A stretch of DNA of 64,000 nucleotides from Glandiceps talaboti (taxonomy: Eukaryota > Hemichordata > Enteropneusta > Spengelidae): contig NC_135559.1 in assembly GCF_964340395.1 (NCBI RefSeq), positions 8,929,759 to 8,993,758 on the forward strand, read 5' to 3'. Both the position numbers and the translations under genes were made by a program. How positions within the stretch are numbered: position 1 is the stretch's first letter; every line of letters begins with the position of its first letter. The notes under the pieces were generated by a model that was not told the DNA's origin, did not search any database, and saw nothing but the letters and a program-made list of their open reading frames with translations. Below, in pieces: positions 44,901 to 54,914 of the stretch.

Positions 44901-46902
44901 GTTAGTCTTGGTCGATGATTCATGTCGAAATGACTGTTTACTAGCTACAGCTCACCACTAGGTGGCACTCTTATCAGTCATGACCGTAAATGGCACCTTC
45001 ATTGTATGGGTAAAATATACAACAGTTAGGCTATAAAATGTCTTTCTCTCCTATTGTTAGAGTGAATTTCTCCAGTTATGTATTATGCAACAAAACTTCA
45101 AAATGTAAATTCAGTGGGATTTGAATATATTCTCTTGACTCTTTTCTTGTAGGGTGCTCCATCATTTGTACGTGTGTACAAGTACCCCAACTTAGAAGGT
45201 CCTGGTTCCACTGTAGCTAATAAGAGTTTCTTCAAGGCAGACCAGGTGACCATGCTTTGGAACAAAAAAGGTCAGTAAACAATGGAAATGAAGCATTGGC
45301 TTCGCAGGTTACAGGTTCGAGCTTTGCTTGTCCCTGCGTTGTCACGTGACTTCTAAGTTCTCAGTTCGTGCGAGACCGTAAGTAACTAGTAATCGCCATC
45401 TTGGATTTACTGTATTGAATAACCATGGAAATGTGTATATATTCCCACAATCCTTTATGGTATTTTGGGTGGTCGGTCACTGAGTGCGCTATGTGCAATT
45501 ACTAGTTACCTGCGTATATATGCAATGTATGCAGGGATGAATGAAAGGTTCATGCTTCACCACAGCCATTTTTTTCTGAAGTCCTATGGTAATATTTTAA
45601 CCATGATTGTGCCTCAGTCAACCTGGCTGTATAATTGGGGACCTGGTAGGATAGGTTGAAATGTGAATGCTTTAATCATATATGTGCTAATAGAGGCTGC
45701 AATGGATTGTTTGCAATGGGAGTTGAGAAGTATAAAAGGCTGCTGTGCCACTATAGATCTGTGCCAGGGGTAATAATTGTAAAGTGCTTTAGGCGTTGCG
45801 TGGGAAGCACTTTTTAAAAACTAACGTGATTATTATACTTTTCATATACGTAGGAACTGATTTGTTGGTGATAACAACAACTGACGTTGATAAAACAGGT
45901 GCTTCCTACTACGGTGAACAGACTCTACATTATATTAGTGCTTCAGGAGAAACAAGTGTTGTTCCCGTCTGTAAGTATTTCGATTACCTCACATTCCACT
46001 GCCCTTATCTGGGTAAAACAAATGTTCACTGTTTCACATTAGTTTTTGACATAGTTTTAATAAAATTTATTGTGTTTCAAGGCCACTGACTCAAATGCAG
46101 ATTTCGATATCCAGCTAAAAGTAAGCATTGTGAATAACATCTTTATTGAGCATAGAATTATTCAAGAAAAAATAGACAATCTTCACGCATATGCCTCCTG
46201 CCCCCTGTGGTAGGACTTGTGACTGCATGAATGTGAGTCACCAAAACATCACACTTGAGTTCCATGTGTTTCACCATACTTGTATCCTATTTTTTTCCAG
46301 CTAAGTCAGGCCCCATCTACAGTATTGACTGGAGTCCAAATTCAACAGAATTTTGTGTAGTTTATGGATGTATCCTTTTGTGGCATAATTAAAAATCACC
46401 AAATGGTCTTGTCCCTCAGTATCTTGCTAATTTAAAGGGGAACGTTACTCCAGGAAATGAATTCATTTTCATAAATTATGAGTTGAAGAGTCATTTCATT
46501 ATTTTACATCACCTACAAAATTACTTGCGATTTCAGAAAAACAGTAATTTGGTGTGTGCCTTTATAGTGTATCTTTGTTATGGGCTATTGCATCATGGGA
46601 GTCAGCAGAAATAATGTATTCAAGTTGCACACTGAATATTCATGAGGTCTGCCTTACCCTTTTAGTGTAGGCACTCAGGACTCATGAATAATCAATGTGT
46701 GAGTTTAAGTGTATGAACCCTGGCTATAATGTGTGTGACCCTTAACATCATCACAGTTATGCCAGCTAAAGCTTCACTCTATAATTTGAAGTGTGAACCT
46801 ATCTTTGACTTTGGTGCAGGAGCCAGGAATACAGTCTTCTACAACCCACACGGCAATAATATCCTTTTATATCAGTACTGATAATTGTCTTTACTACTGT
46901 AA

Positions 46903-46966
<64 letters not shown>

Positions 46967-49900
46967 CTGTATGTATGTATGTATGTATGTATGTATGTAT
47001 GTATGTATGTATGTATGTACCGGTATGTATAAATGTATGTATGTATGCATGTATGTATGTATGTATGTATGTATGTATGTATGTATGTATGTATGTATGT
47101 ATGTATGTGTGAGCAAGTGCAATGTGTGTCTGCATGCATACATACATATGTGTATGTCTGTGTCAGCTTTCTTAAACCTATTCCCAATGAATAATTTTGT
47201 CTTGTTGAATGTAAAGATTATAAGAAAATCAATGGTTGGCTTCCTATTTTAAAAAAATGTATCATAAAAAATGGCCACGAAATTTAATGTATTACTGCCA
47301 CCAGTATTTCAACTTATCAAGCGTACCAATTATTGTAAACAATTTTTAGCTGAAGTTGAAAGAATGTAAAATTTCATGTTGATGTATGTGTTCCTTAACA
47401 ATGTTTACTTATCTGTTTGGCTGGTTTTGGAAACCTGAGGGGTAACATGGTAAGTATTATCAATACACTGAAATCTTTCTGTGATGCACCACTGCATCAT
47501 GGGTCTCAGCAAACATGAATATTCATTACATGCACACTGAATATTCATGAGCTTATATCCTTCTGATAAATAGTCAGCCAAATAGGAAATGACTCGCCAG
47601 AATCCAAACTTATGAAAGTACCTTATACTAGTATCCTGAAGAAAGCTATATCTATACTTCACCCACCGACCATCGTTAATGGGGTCTCCATCTTACAATC
47701 AGTGACGTTTTGATTTTTTTGTAATCCTGCCATAGATGGCGTCAATTTTTTTTTAATTTCACCCGATTGAATAAAATATATGGTCAGTTTGTTCATGAGA
47801 AACAAGCATGAAATTACAGAAAGTATTTGCAGATACATTAAACTACACTTGCAATTCAAACAAAATAATTTTCAGACATTATTTTTAAATTTTTAAATTT
47901 TTTTCAGGAATTTTGGGATTGTAAACAAAAGAAACTAATTAGTAAAATGACAGCTAGTGATTCAACCCTCTTTGAATGGTGTCCTGATGGAGCTCACTTT
48001 CTGACTGCAACCTGTGCACCAAGATTAAGAGTTGGTAATGGGTGAGTCTAGTCTGAACCAGTTTGAAAAAGTCTGAACTGGTTTGAACTGGTCTGAATCA
48101 GTTTGAACCAGTTTGAACCGATCTGAACCAGTCTAAACCAGTTTGAACTGGTCTGCTCTGATATGTTTTGTCTACCTGCGCCTACAAACCTGTAGATGCA
48201 AGCTCTCAGCAAGACTATCTTGTCACTTGTGTGCACAATTTATAAATATTTATTAATTAAAAAGCACCTTTTTATCTCAGCTTATCCTCACTGGAAACAC
48301 CCAGTCCCACCTGAAATAATAATTGCCAATCGCGAGGTATAGTTTTAAGAGCCAGGCTTCTTCTGTCAACCCAGTCACATACAAAAAGCTGGGAGAAGTG
48401 CGATATGCTTAATTTCAAATGAAAACATTTCAAACAATAGAGCTTTCCAAATTTGATGATAGAAAAATAAGAGTGTTTTGAGTGTGGGCACACATTAGTA
48501 TGGTAGACCAGCAAAGTTGTTTCCAAACATTAACTATTTTACCATCTACATAAAAGTAAAAAAACTTATATGCTATTACTGTTTCTTGTTTTTCCTACCA
48601 GTTACAAAGTCTGGCACTACACTGGCCAGCTTATGTACGAAATGGATGTTGACAAGAATGCAGAATTATGGGAAGCCACCTGGCAATGTTTTCCAGAGGG
48701 AGCACTTCCAGAAAAAGCAATAGTCCACCAGACAGCCAGCCAATCAGAAGCCCATGCTAAGCCAGCAGCATATAGGCCACCAGCTATGAGAGGGCAGCCA
48801 CCCAAAAAAGATGTCTTTGTGAGTTAGTTGTAAATGTGAATTTTAAGAATAGTTCTTTTAAGATAAAAACAAACACAAATGTATATAAATGATGATTGAT
48901 TGCTAGAATTGGCATCCAATTTTGTTGCCATGTTCATGAACAGATATTTGTTTTAGTTACATTAAAACTTAGAGATACATGTAATATAGCAATAAATACC
49001 AGGGTGCACACACTTAGTAGCTGCCTTGCCAATTATTCGTCCAATGTATTTGTAACATAACATTGAATGATAAGACTGCTTCTCATCTTTGACTTGTATT
49101 GACAAGGCCCCTTAGTTCACTTGCATTTTCCTTGGCTGAATTAAGAACACTGGTGAGAATAATGTCTAATTACTCAAATTGAAGTGACTAATCACAGCTA
49201 GTCTCAGAACTCAGAGATAAAACATTATTTCAAATAAATATTGTGTTATAGAGTTTATCATGTGAAGAAGCATGGAAGGCGTTTATTGTATTTTATACAT
49301 TCAACAATAAAGACTTTTGAAAATCTAACTAAGATATATTTTGTAATGTTATTTTGTAGAAAGCAGAAAAAGAAGAACAGAACAAGCCAGGTTAGTTTTA
49401 TTATTAAATGTGCTGTGTCTTTGCTAATATTGGTAACAGAAAGTGGGAAATCATAGTAATATTGGGCATAGATTCCTATACAATCAATCTACTACAATTT
49501 TGTTTCTGGTAAAATGTCTTGGAAACTCTGGTACATTTTACTGCCTTACCACCCTTAGCAAACACACTGGTAGGGAACCCTGGTAAAATGACTGGGGAAT
49601 TCAGGTAGCTTTTAACACCTTTAACCACCCTTAACAAACACACATTTGGTATTAAGAGACTGATTTTCTGGAAGCTTTTCTAGAAATTTTTCTAGACCTT
49701 TAACATGTATTTAGTTATTTATAGTATTCCTCTTTTTTTTCATTTTTTAGAGCAATTATCCAAATCTGCAATGAAGAACAAAAAGAAAAGAGAAGCTAAA
49801 GCCAAAGCTAAGCTGGAAGGTGATCAAACGGTAAGAGATCATCATTGTGATTGGTCATGATCATCAGATTTCTGTCATGTGACCTTATCACATGGTAAGG

Positions 49901-51418
49901 GAGCTGCATTATGATTGGTCAATTTGACCTTTCCTTGGTTTGATGTTATGTGACCTTGGTTATGGTTAGAAAGCTGCACTGTGATTGGTTTACTTTCCTT
50001 TAAGTCTCATATGTTGTCATGTGATATGGTGATAATATTTTATGTCATGTAAGCAAATTTGCATAAAGTATCATTCGAAAGAAAATGACCCACATTATAT
50101 TGTAAATCAATGTCTTATTCTTGATATGATTGTCAATTGCAGAATTATTTTTTAGGTCGAGAGAAATAGACCCTCTGTCAAGAGAGGTTGAGAGAGAGAG
50201 AGAGGGAGGGAGGGAGGGAGGGAGGGAGGAATCACAAAAAATGACATGTAGACAGCCAGACTACAAAGCCCCAAAAGATTACAGACATGACCAATATATT
50301 TGAGAACGACTAAACACATTCCTTTCTTCTGTTCTTTCTCAGGATGGAATGTCACAAGAAAAACGAGATGCAATTGCAATGGCTGCATATGTGATGGCGC
50401 CCTCGCAGCCATCTCCTCATGTCCAGAATGCACCATTTTCAGCAGGAGGTGATGCTGACCCAGAGAAAGACAAAAAAATCAAAGGTTTAAGAAAGGTACG
50501 AAAATTATGACATCATTTTGTAGAAAAAGTAAAAAAAGTCTTACTATGGAAATCAAGCCATCATCAAACTAACAGACACAAACTAAAATTATTGTTTTTG
50601 GATGTGGTAGATTACACAAGTACGTGATAAGGCTTAAAAAAAATTGTTTTGGTCCGGTTACCGGACCCCACCTAGTTTTTCACTGCTGACCCTAAATTTT
50701 TTGTACGTACTTGAGAAAAAATGATAAAATCATGAAAATTGTGATATCTTGCGAGAAATAGTTGATGCGGAAACTGACATCAACTTAAAAAGACAATATA
50801 AAACTGTTCTTCCAATCTGTAATGGCTGTACATCTGATGAGAAGAAACCAATAACACAGAGACCATATGGAAAACAACATAAAACATGATAACTACCTGA
50901 ACTAGACACTCAAAACATGAAAAAAAAATTCAAAAAAAAGATCTACCTAATACCTCCACCTCCACCTATTCTATCTAGATTTAAGTTTGCCACTACACTA
51001 CTAGACTGTAAGATACGTCGTGACGTTTCGCCCTCACCGGCCTCCTCTTAGGGGTTGGCCGATGGTTGAGGGCGCCCCGTCACGGCGTACCTTACAGACT
51101 ACTACACTACATACCGATAATATTGACAACTAATTAACATATACAATGCCTTTTTATAAGTAACTGACCAATTTTCGGTGAATATATCTTTATTTGTTTT
51201 GATGAAAAAAATGGCCCAGTTTCAGCTAGTGCAGCAATAATCTTGGAGTCATCAGAAATTGAGCTCTCATGATTTTGAATTTTTTTTTTCAGAAATTGAA
51301 ACAGATCGATAAACTGAAGGAGCAGCAGGCGTCGGGTAAACAGCTTGAAAAAAATCAACTTGATAAACTTGCAATGGAAGACAGCATACTAAAAGAACTT
51401 GGAGAGTTAGAACTCTAG
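38748..51418 (+). CDS. EIF2A: Eukaryotic translation initiation factor 2A
   Basis: eIF2A delivers initiator tRNA to the 40S subunit independently of GTP and is linked to non-AUG and stress-time initiation in the cytoplasm. Exons: 38748-38775, 39943-40012, 40747-40821, 41535-41653, 42042-42141, 43078-43160, 44166-44266, 45153-45270, 45854-45970, 46301-46369, 46757-46858, 47409-47449, 47908-48041, 48602-48818, 49360-49390, 49751-49830, 50343-50495, 51293-51418; 587 aa (human 585), all phases closed. The beta-propeller part runs to about residue 430 with hallmark blocks VPGSKGAPSFVRVYKYPN, TTDVDKTGASYYGEQTLHY, LAGFGNLRG and ATCAPRLRVGNGYKVWHYTG. The C-terminal Lys-rich helices include LSKSAMKNKKKREAKAKAK and GKQLEKNQLDKL. 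Introns 10 and 11 are U12-type. Divergent from RNF168. Confidence 0.97.
38776..39942 (+). other. EIF2A intron 1 with two palindromes
   Basis: 1.17 kb. A hairpin at 39194-39235 (AACATAGACCC...GGGTCTATGTT) belongs to the CATAGACCC family. A second at 39376-39458 has arms TAGCTCTGGATTTATA / TATAAACCCAGAGCTA and an inner pair GGGTTTTGACAC / GTGTCGAAACCC. Otherwise unremarkable. Confidence 0.7.
39376..39458. repeat. 83-bp near-perfect palindrome
   Basis: Arms of about 36 bp with a short loop. Inverse words TAGCTCTGG / CCCAGAGCTA and GCAGGGTTTTGACAC / GTGTCGAAACCCAGC. Possibly a minimal foldback MITE. Confidence 0.7.
41010..41182 (+). mobile_element. MITE, TIR TATGACAGAACCCC family, diverged copy in EIF2A intron 3
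   Basis: Right end GTCATGATGTTCTGTCATAT and interior CGTGCAAATACCCCAAGTAT resemble the other copies. The left end is poorly preserved. Confidence 0.45.
41216..41372. mobile_element. MITE, TIR TAGTCTTGCTGCTAGAC family, copy 1
   Basis: 157 bp from TAGTCTAGCTGCTAGACCTC to GGTCTAGCAGCAAGACTA; longer imperfect arms include CAGGCTTTCTTCTC / GAGCAGAAAAGCCTG. The second copy is 55243-55377. It lies in EIF2A intron 3. Confidence 0.8.
41830..42005 (+). repeat. (ATTG)n / (GGTT)n microsatellite, EIF2A intron 4
   Basis: ATTG units at 41831-41895 and 41949-42032, with a GGTT run at 41892-41916 between them. Confidence 0.9.
42330..43010 (+). repeat. Degenerate tandem array, EIF2A intron 5
   Basis: Repeated diverged units built on TTCCATATATAGGCGTATAGTT and ACCAAATAAGGGCAGATGTT, at roughly 50-70 bp spacing (written here as TTCCATATATAGG / CGTATAGTT). 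Unit borders are unclear. Confidence 0.5.
43722..44060 (+). repeat. (CTGT)n-based microsatellite, EIF2A intron 6
   Basis: CTGT, CTGC and CCAT tetranucleotide runs with interspersed variants, just upstream of exon 7. The open frames in it are repeat artefacts. Confidence 0.92.
44470..44829. mobile_element. MITE, TIR GTCTCAGTTACCCAGA family, copy 2
   Basis: 360 bp from GTCTCAGCTACCCAAACTCT to AGAGTCTGGGTAACTGAGAC, with TA kept on the right flank only. It lies in EIF2A intron 7. Confidence 0.8.
45660..45815 (+). mobile_element. Second SINE-like family, 3' part of a copy
   Basis: Shares TGCTTTAATC, AGTATAAAAGG, CTATAGATCTGTGCCAGGGG and GTAATA with 12262-12478, then TAATTGTAAAGTGCTTTAGG. A possible B-box word GGTTCGAG at 45315 may be the separated head. 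It lies in EIF2A intron 8. Confidence 0.5.
46370..46756 (+). other. EIF2A intron 10: U12-type, GT-AG
   Basis: Donor GTATCCTTTT is the minor-spliceosome consensus. A branch-site word CCTTAAC lies at 46740-46746, ending ten bases before the exon that starts at 46757. The acceptor is CACAG. Confidence 0.88.
46859..47408 (+). other. EIF2A intron 11: U12-type, AT-AC
   Basis: Donor ATATCCTTTT immediately after GGC AAT A. Branch site TTCCTTAAC at 47391-47399 matches the U12 consensus exactly. The acceptor is TTTAC, followed by TT ATC TGT TTG GCT GGT. This is the only splice choice that restores N-I-I-C-L-A-G-F-G-N-L-R-G in register with human H-I-L-V-L-A-G-F-G-N-L-R-G. Confidence 0.9.
46905..47110 (+). 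repeat. (GT)n-(ATGT)n microsatellite inside the AT-AC intron
   Basis: About 30 GT repeats (46906-46966) followed by about 35 ATGT/TATG repeats with a few breaks. Begins about 46 bp after the U12 donor. Confidence 0.93.
50170..50230 (+). repeat. (GA)n-(GGGA)n tract, EIF2A intron 16
   Basis: Short purine-only GAGAGA followed by GGGAGGGAGG units. Confidence 0.85.
50630..50990 (+). mobile_element. MITE, TIR AGGCCTAA family, copy 3
   Basis: Starts AAGGCTTAAAAAAAATTG, then TTTTGGTCCGGTTACCGGAC. It shares CACCTAGTTTTTCACTGCTG and GCGGAAACTGACATCAAC with the other two copies; the right end is decayed. EIF2A intron 17. Confidence 0.75.
51002..51100. mobile_element. 99-bp MITE with 10-bp target duplication
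   Basis: Inverted ends GACTGTAAGATACGTCGTGA and TCACGGCGTACCTTACAG frame a GC-rich centre. Flanks are ACTACACTAC at 50992-51001 and 51101-51110, a 10-bp duplication such as Mutator-like elements leave. EIF2A intron 17. Confidence 0.75.
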
Positions 51419-51431
51419 CGAAAGTGATCAC

Positions 51432-51437
51432 AATAAA
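51432..51437 (+). terminator. Candidate EIF2A poly(A) signal, proximal
   Basis: AATAAA 14 nt after the stop codon; two more lie at 51477-51482 and 51734-51739. The last, inside an inverted-repeat arm, would give a more usual 3' UTR length. Confidence 0.45.
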
Positions 51438-51673
51438 GTTTCAGTAGATTTCTATAAGTAGAGTTACATACTGTAAAATAAACTCTAAATACTCTAAAAC
51501 CTGGAGATTTTCACTAATTATAAAGACTTATTTTCGCCTATTTTGCTGGAAAACAAAATGAAAATAAGTAGTGGCTAAATTTCACAGTGTATCAGGCTTA
51601 GAAATGTGTAAACGTTATCTTTGGGAACGAGTTGAAGACCGTAAAATCAAGAAATATTTTATTGAGAAAACTA

Positions 51674-52670
51674 TCACAGGAATTCAATCATATATGCAAA
51701 GATTTACATATGTTTTTGACTACTTTAATGTTCAATAAAGTTGAATTATAAATGTTGAGTGTAATTTATTCTCAAAGTGTATCTTTTGTTGTTATCAGCT
51801 AATTCACTAGTGTACACATAAGGTATTAATTGTTAGGACACTCTTTGATCCCTCGTGTAAGCATTCACCATCTAGCTTATGGTAAGAATCTCCAGTGGGT
51901 GAATAGTGCTGTTGAGTTGCATCGTTAGCTGGTTGTACATCCCTAGCCCTCACATCGACAGCTTGTCTTGACTACGTTGTCAAATGGTTGATATAGCCAC
52001 ATCCCCCAAAAGACGTTATCCAGCACCCCGTAGATTTAAATTTACATAACCATGTGTAAATAACATGTAAATTATTGTATGTTCACTTCAAGGTTTGCCT
52101 CACGTCGCATACTGCGTGTATAGTTACATACTGGTTCATTTCAATAATGACAGGTCAAATTAGTTGTCATGGTAAAAAGGACTGCACACTGTGGTCAACC
52201 AGGCTATTGGATGAAATTTTCAATCTGCCATTATCAGCTTTTTCAATGTAATCACGACAAGCTGTTGATACGAGGGCTGAGAAGTACGACCAGCTAATGA
52301 TATATCTCAAGGGCGCCGTAAAGAGGCTAGTGGGTAGAGGGTGTGTGCACCTTCTAAACTCATCCTTACCATAATGTCCTTACCTTAAACTCAGACCAAT
52401 AAATTAGTGGTCTGATCTGGTCTGGTTTTAGTGTTCTGAGCAGGGGATCAAAGTGTGGCTGAGCAATGAACACCTTGTGTGTGTGAAGTATTAAACTGAT
52501 AACAGTTAAATGTAAACATTGTGATCCAGGAATAAATTACACCATAGACCCTCCACCAGTGTTGGTGGAGGGTCTATGATTACCCCCACCATTTATAATT
52601 CAACTTTATTGAACATAAAAGTAGTCAAAAAACATGTAATTCTTTGCATATATGACTCCAGTTCCCTGTG
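51674..52670. mobile_element. Inverted repeat of about 80-bp arms, possible DNA transposon relic
   Basis: Left arm 51674-51754 and right arm 52590-52670 are inverse copies. Both hold TTCAATAAAGTTGAATTATA and AATCATATATGCAAAG or close variants. Inside lie a second inverted pair (51926-51979 / 52244-52296; shared words TAGCTGGT, AGCCCTC, ACAGCTTGTC) and a hairpin (52543-52578). No transposase seen. Confidence 0.7.
52543..52578. repeat. CATAGACCC-family perfect hairpin
   Basis: CATAGACCCTCCACCA, short loop, then TGGTGGAGGGTCTATG. Related ends occur at 39202-39229 and 56262-56493. Confidence 0.75.
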
Positions 52671-53259
52671 GTTTACATACCTATGTATCCTATATTTGGA
52701 TAATTGTCGACTTTCCGATTCGAAGATGAATTGTGTGAGATTATGTTGCTTATGTGGTTACTTTTTGGTTTATTTTGTCTTTATTACATTTGAAATAACC
52801 TTTTCATCATTAAACAATAGATAGACATATTTACCTGTTTTAATTGTGTGTTATTTTGAGTATTACAGTAGAAATTATGTTGGCATAGTGTTTCCCTGGT
52901 GGGGGTGGGGGCTACTGCCCTTATATATGTGAGTATACGTAAATACTAGTATATACCACCCTTTGGTGTGTGTTTTCTAGCCCTTTGGTGTAAAATGGGG
53001 TGTGTTTGTGTTATTTTTGAGCTGAAAAGTCTAAAACGGGGTCCACTTTGCATTATGTTCGCTTTTGCTTGGTCTAAAATGTGGTCCACATTTGTCCTTT
53101 ACCAAATCATAGCTGCCATTAATTGCCCCAAAATGTTGTCTACCAAGGAAAATGTATTTAGGTCTAAACTTTCATCTTTTAAAAACCTGTAATGGTCTAA
53201 ATTGAAGTGTTGATTTTTAGTCAAAGTTGATTCAAAGTGGGGCCTGGGGTTTCCAGCAA

Positions 53260-53765
53260 TGTCATCCCCCCCCCCCCCCAGTGTTTCATTTGTAAGAAAA
53301 ATATATATATACATATGCATATTTACAATAAAGATAACAATGGGGAAAGGGAGAAAACAGAGTTGTCAAGTAACTAGTCGAGTCCGTCAAGTAACTAGTC
53401 TGCCTAGCAGTCATTTTGTTTGTGAATTTTCCATGTCCAAAGCCATAGCTCAGACATGCTTGAACAGATCTCATTCAAAGTTGGTATTAGCACAGTGTTC
53501 TGTGACATACATGTGCATATCCATTTTTGTCGTGATACAATCCGATGGCTGCCTGGCAGTCATTTTGTTGGTGCAGTTTTCATGTCCAAAGACATGCTTG
53601 AACAAGTCGTCCCCCTCCCCCCCCCCCAAAAAAAAAAGAAAAGAAAAAAAAAGCAGCCATTTTGTTGGCATAGTTTTCATGTCCAAAGCCATAACTCAGA
53701 CATGCTTGAACAGGTCCCCTCCCCCAAAAAAACAAACAAACAAACAAACAAAAACAAAATAAAAA
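53260..53765 (+). repeat. Poly-C/poly-A tracts and a tandem unit of about 60 bp
   Basis: The unit CAGTCATTTTGTTGGTGCAG plus TTTTCATGTCCAAAG and CATGCTTGAACA recurs at about 53406, 53548 and 53653. It is interrupted by C-runs (53265-53279, 53612-53628), A-runs and a (CAAA)n run. Confidence 0.75.
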
Positions 53766-53789
53766 CAAAAAACAATCATAGCGGGACCG

Positions 53790-54460
53790 TGTCATTCTCA
53801 ATGACTTGTTTAAAATTACATTGTGTGCCCCTTATGCTGCAAGGGATGATATTCCATACGTTTGTAGCATCACTGTAAACAGTGTTGCATTGTGTCTGTC
53901 TCTAGGTATGACCACATCATTCCGAGTGCTCTGTCTTATCCTGTGTGAATGAGTGATTGGAGTGAAAAAAATCCTGAAAAATATCTAATTCGGTAGACGA
54001 GAATACAAAACGTCATGTACAAATATTCCAAGTTGTAGATTATGTTGTTTAAAAAAAATTAGAATGGCAAGTTTCCAAAAAAGTGGTGCTGTATATGTTG
54101 TCCAATTACTGAGGGTCATAACGTGTATCAATTTCTTTTGGATCAGAAATATATCCTTCAGGTGTGTCCGATAGGTGTTGCCCCACACCTCCAAACCATA
54201 TGTAATCATATGATGTAATGTGGGGAAGAATAAGCGATAAATAAAATGAGGGTAGATTGCGGAACTGTATGACGCAATCTCAAAATGACACCTGTTAAAA
54301 TTTACTTATCTTTGCTTTCTTGTGAAATGTGCGGCTTCCAGGAAAGATTTAATAGCATCAATTATAACGCCAGCAAAAGACGAACGATCTACTCTTTCAA
54401 TTATTTGATCCTTCCATTGACCAATGACACGTGTTGCGTGTGATAATAAAAATGTGTTTT
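53790..54460 (-). mobile_element. LINE (non-LTR retrotransposon) reverse transcriptase remnant
   Basis: Minus strand. 54209-53985 reads ITYGLEVWGNTYRTHLKDIF, then LIQKKLIHVMT and TAPLFWKLAILIFF. These are the typical C-terminal RT region of jockey/CR1/L2-type LINEs (YGxxVWG...QKK..R...). Downstream frames at 53985-53790 give words such as YSDATNVWNIIP near the usual ORF end. Upstream (54440-54330) FAGVIIDAIKSF resembles the GVFLDLSKAFD motif. Several frame changes and deletions; dead fragment. Confidence 0.7.
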
Positions 54461-54914
54461 GTTGTGCAAATCATGGCCTGCCATGTACCTTTTATTTCGT
54501 TGATAGTGGACCATACTTCCATATATGGGCACTACCGGAAACTCCTTCTTCCGCTTTCTCTGAAAAGAACTCACCATTTTGTTCGTTACGGTCGTGAAGT
54601 CGAACACACTGGCGAAAATGTTGTGGTATAAAATTCACTCAGAAATTTAGAGACGAAAAACTCATATTGATAGGTATTTGTTGAATACATAGTATTTGCA
54701 CTACTGTTGAATTACTTGCCCTTTTTCGTACAAGATTTTGCTGTTTGATCCGATCCTATCATACCCTACAATTAATAGAATAGTTTGAACGATGACATCA
54801 TTGGGAAACCCCCAAATTACTTAAGTTGAGTTGGTGACCACCATACCGTATTTCAAATACGGAAGACTTTGGACTGTTACAACCACAGTTGCCGAATTTG
54901 TACAGAAGTGAAAA

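Larger units (their letters stand above)
51419..54914. other. EIF2A to PDZ/IL-1-like intergenic region
   Basis: 3.5 kb, gene-free. Made of nested inverted repeats (51674-52670), a tandem repeat with poly-C and poly-A tracts (53260-53765) and a LINE remnant (53790-54460). The last 450 bp is the upstream region of the next gene. Confidence 0.6.

Noticed and set aside
46905-47449. Ordinary GT-AG splicing of EIF2A intron 11 using a GT in the microsatellite
   Set aside because: It would add frame-breaking or Cys/Val repeat codons and lose the register with the conserved LAGFGNLRG block; the AT-AC borders plus the TTCCTTAAC branch site fit exactly.
53985-54209. A functional reverse transcriptase gene
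   Set aside because: Only the C-terminal RT region is recognisable, in broken frames with no endonuclease part; it is a dead LINE fragment.
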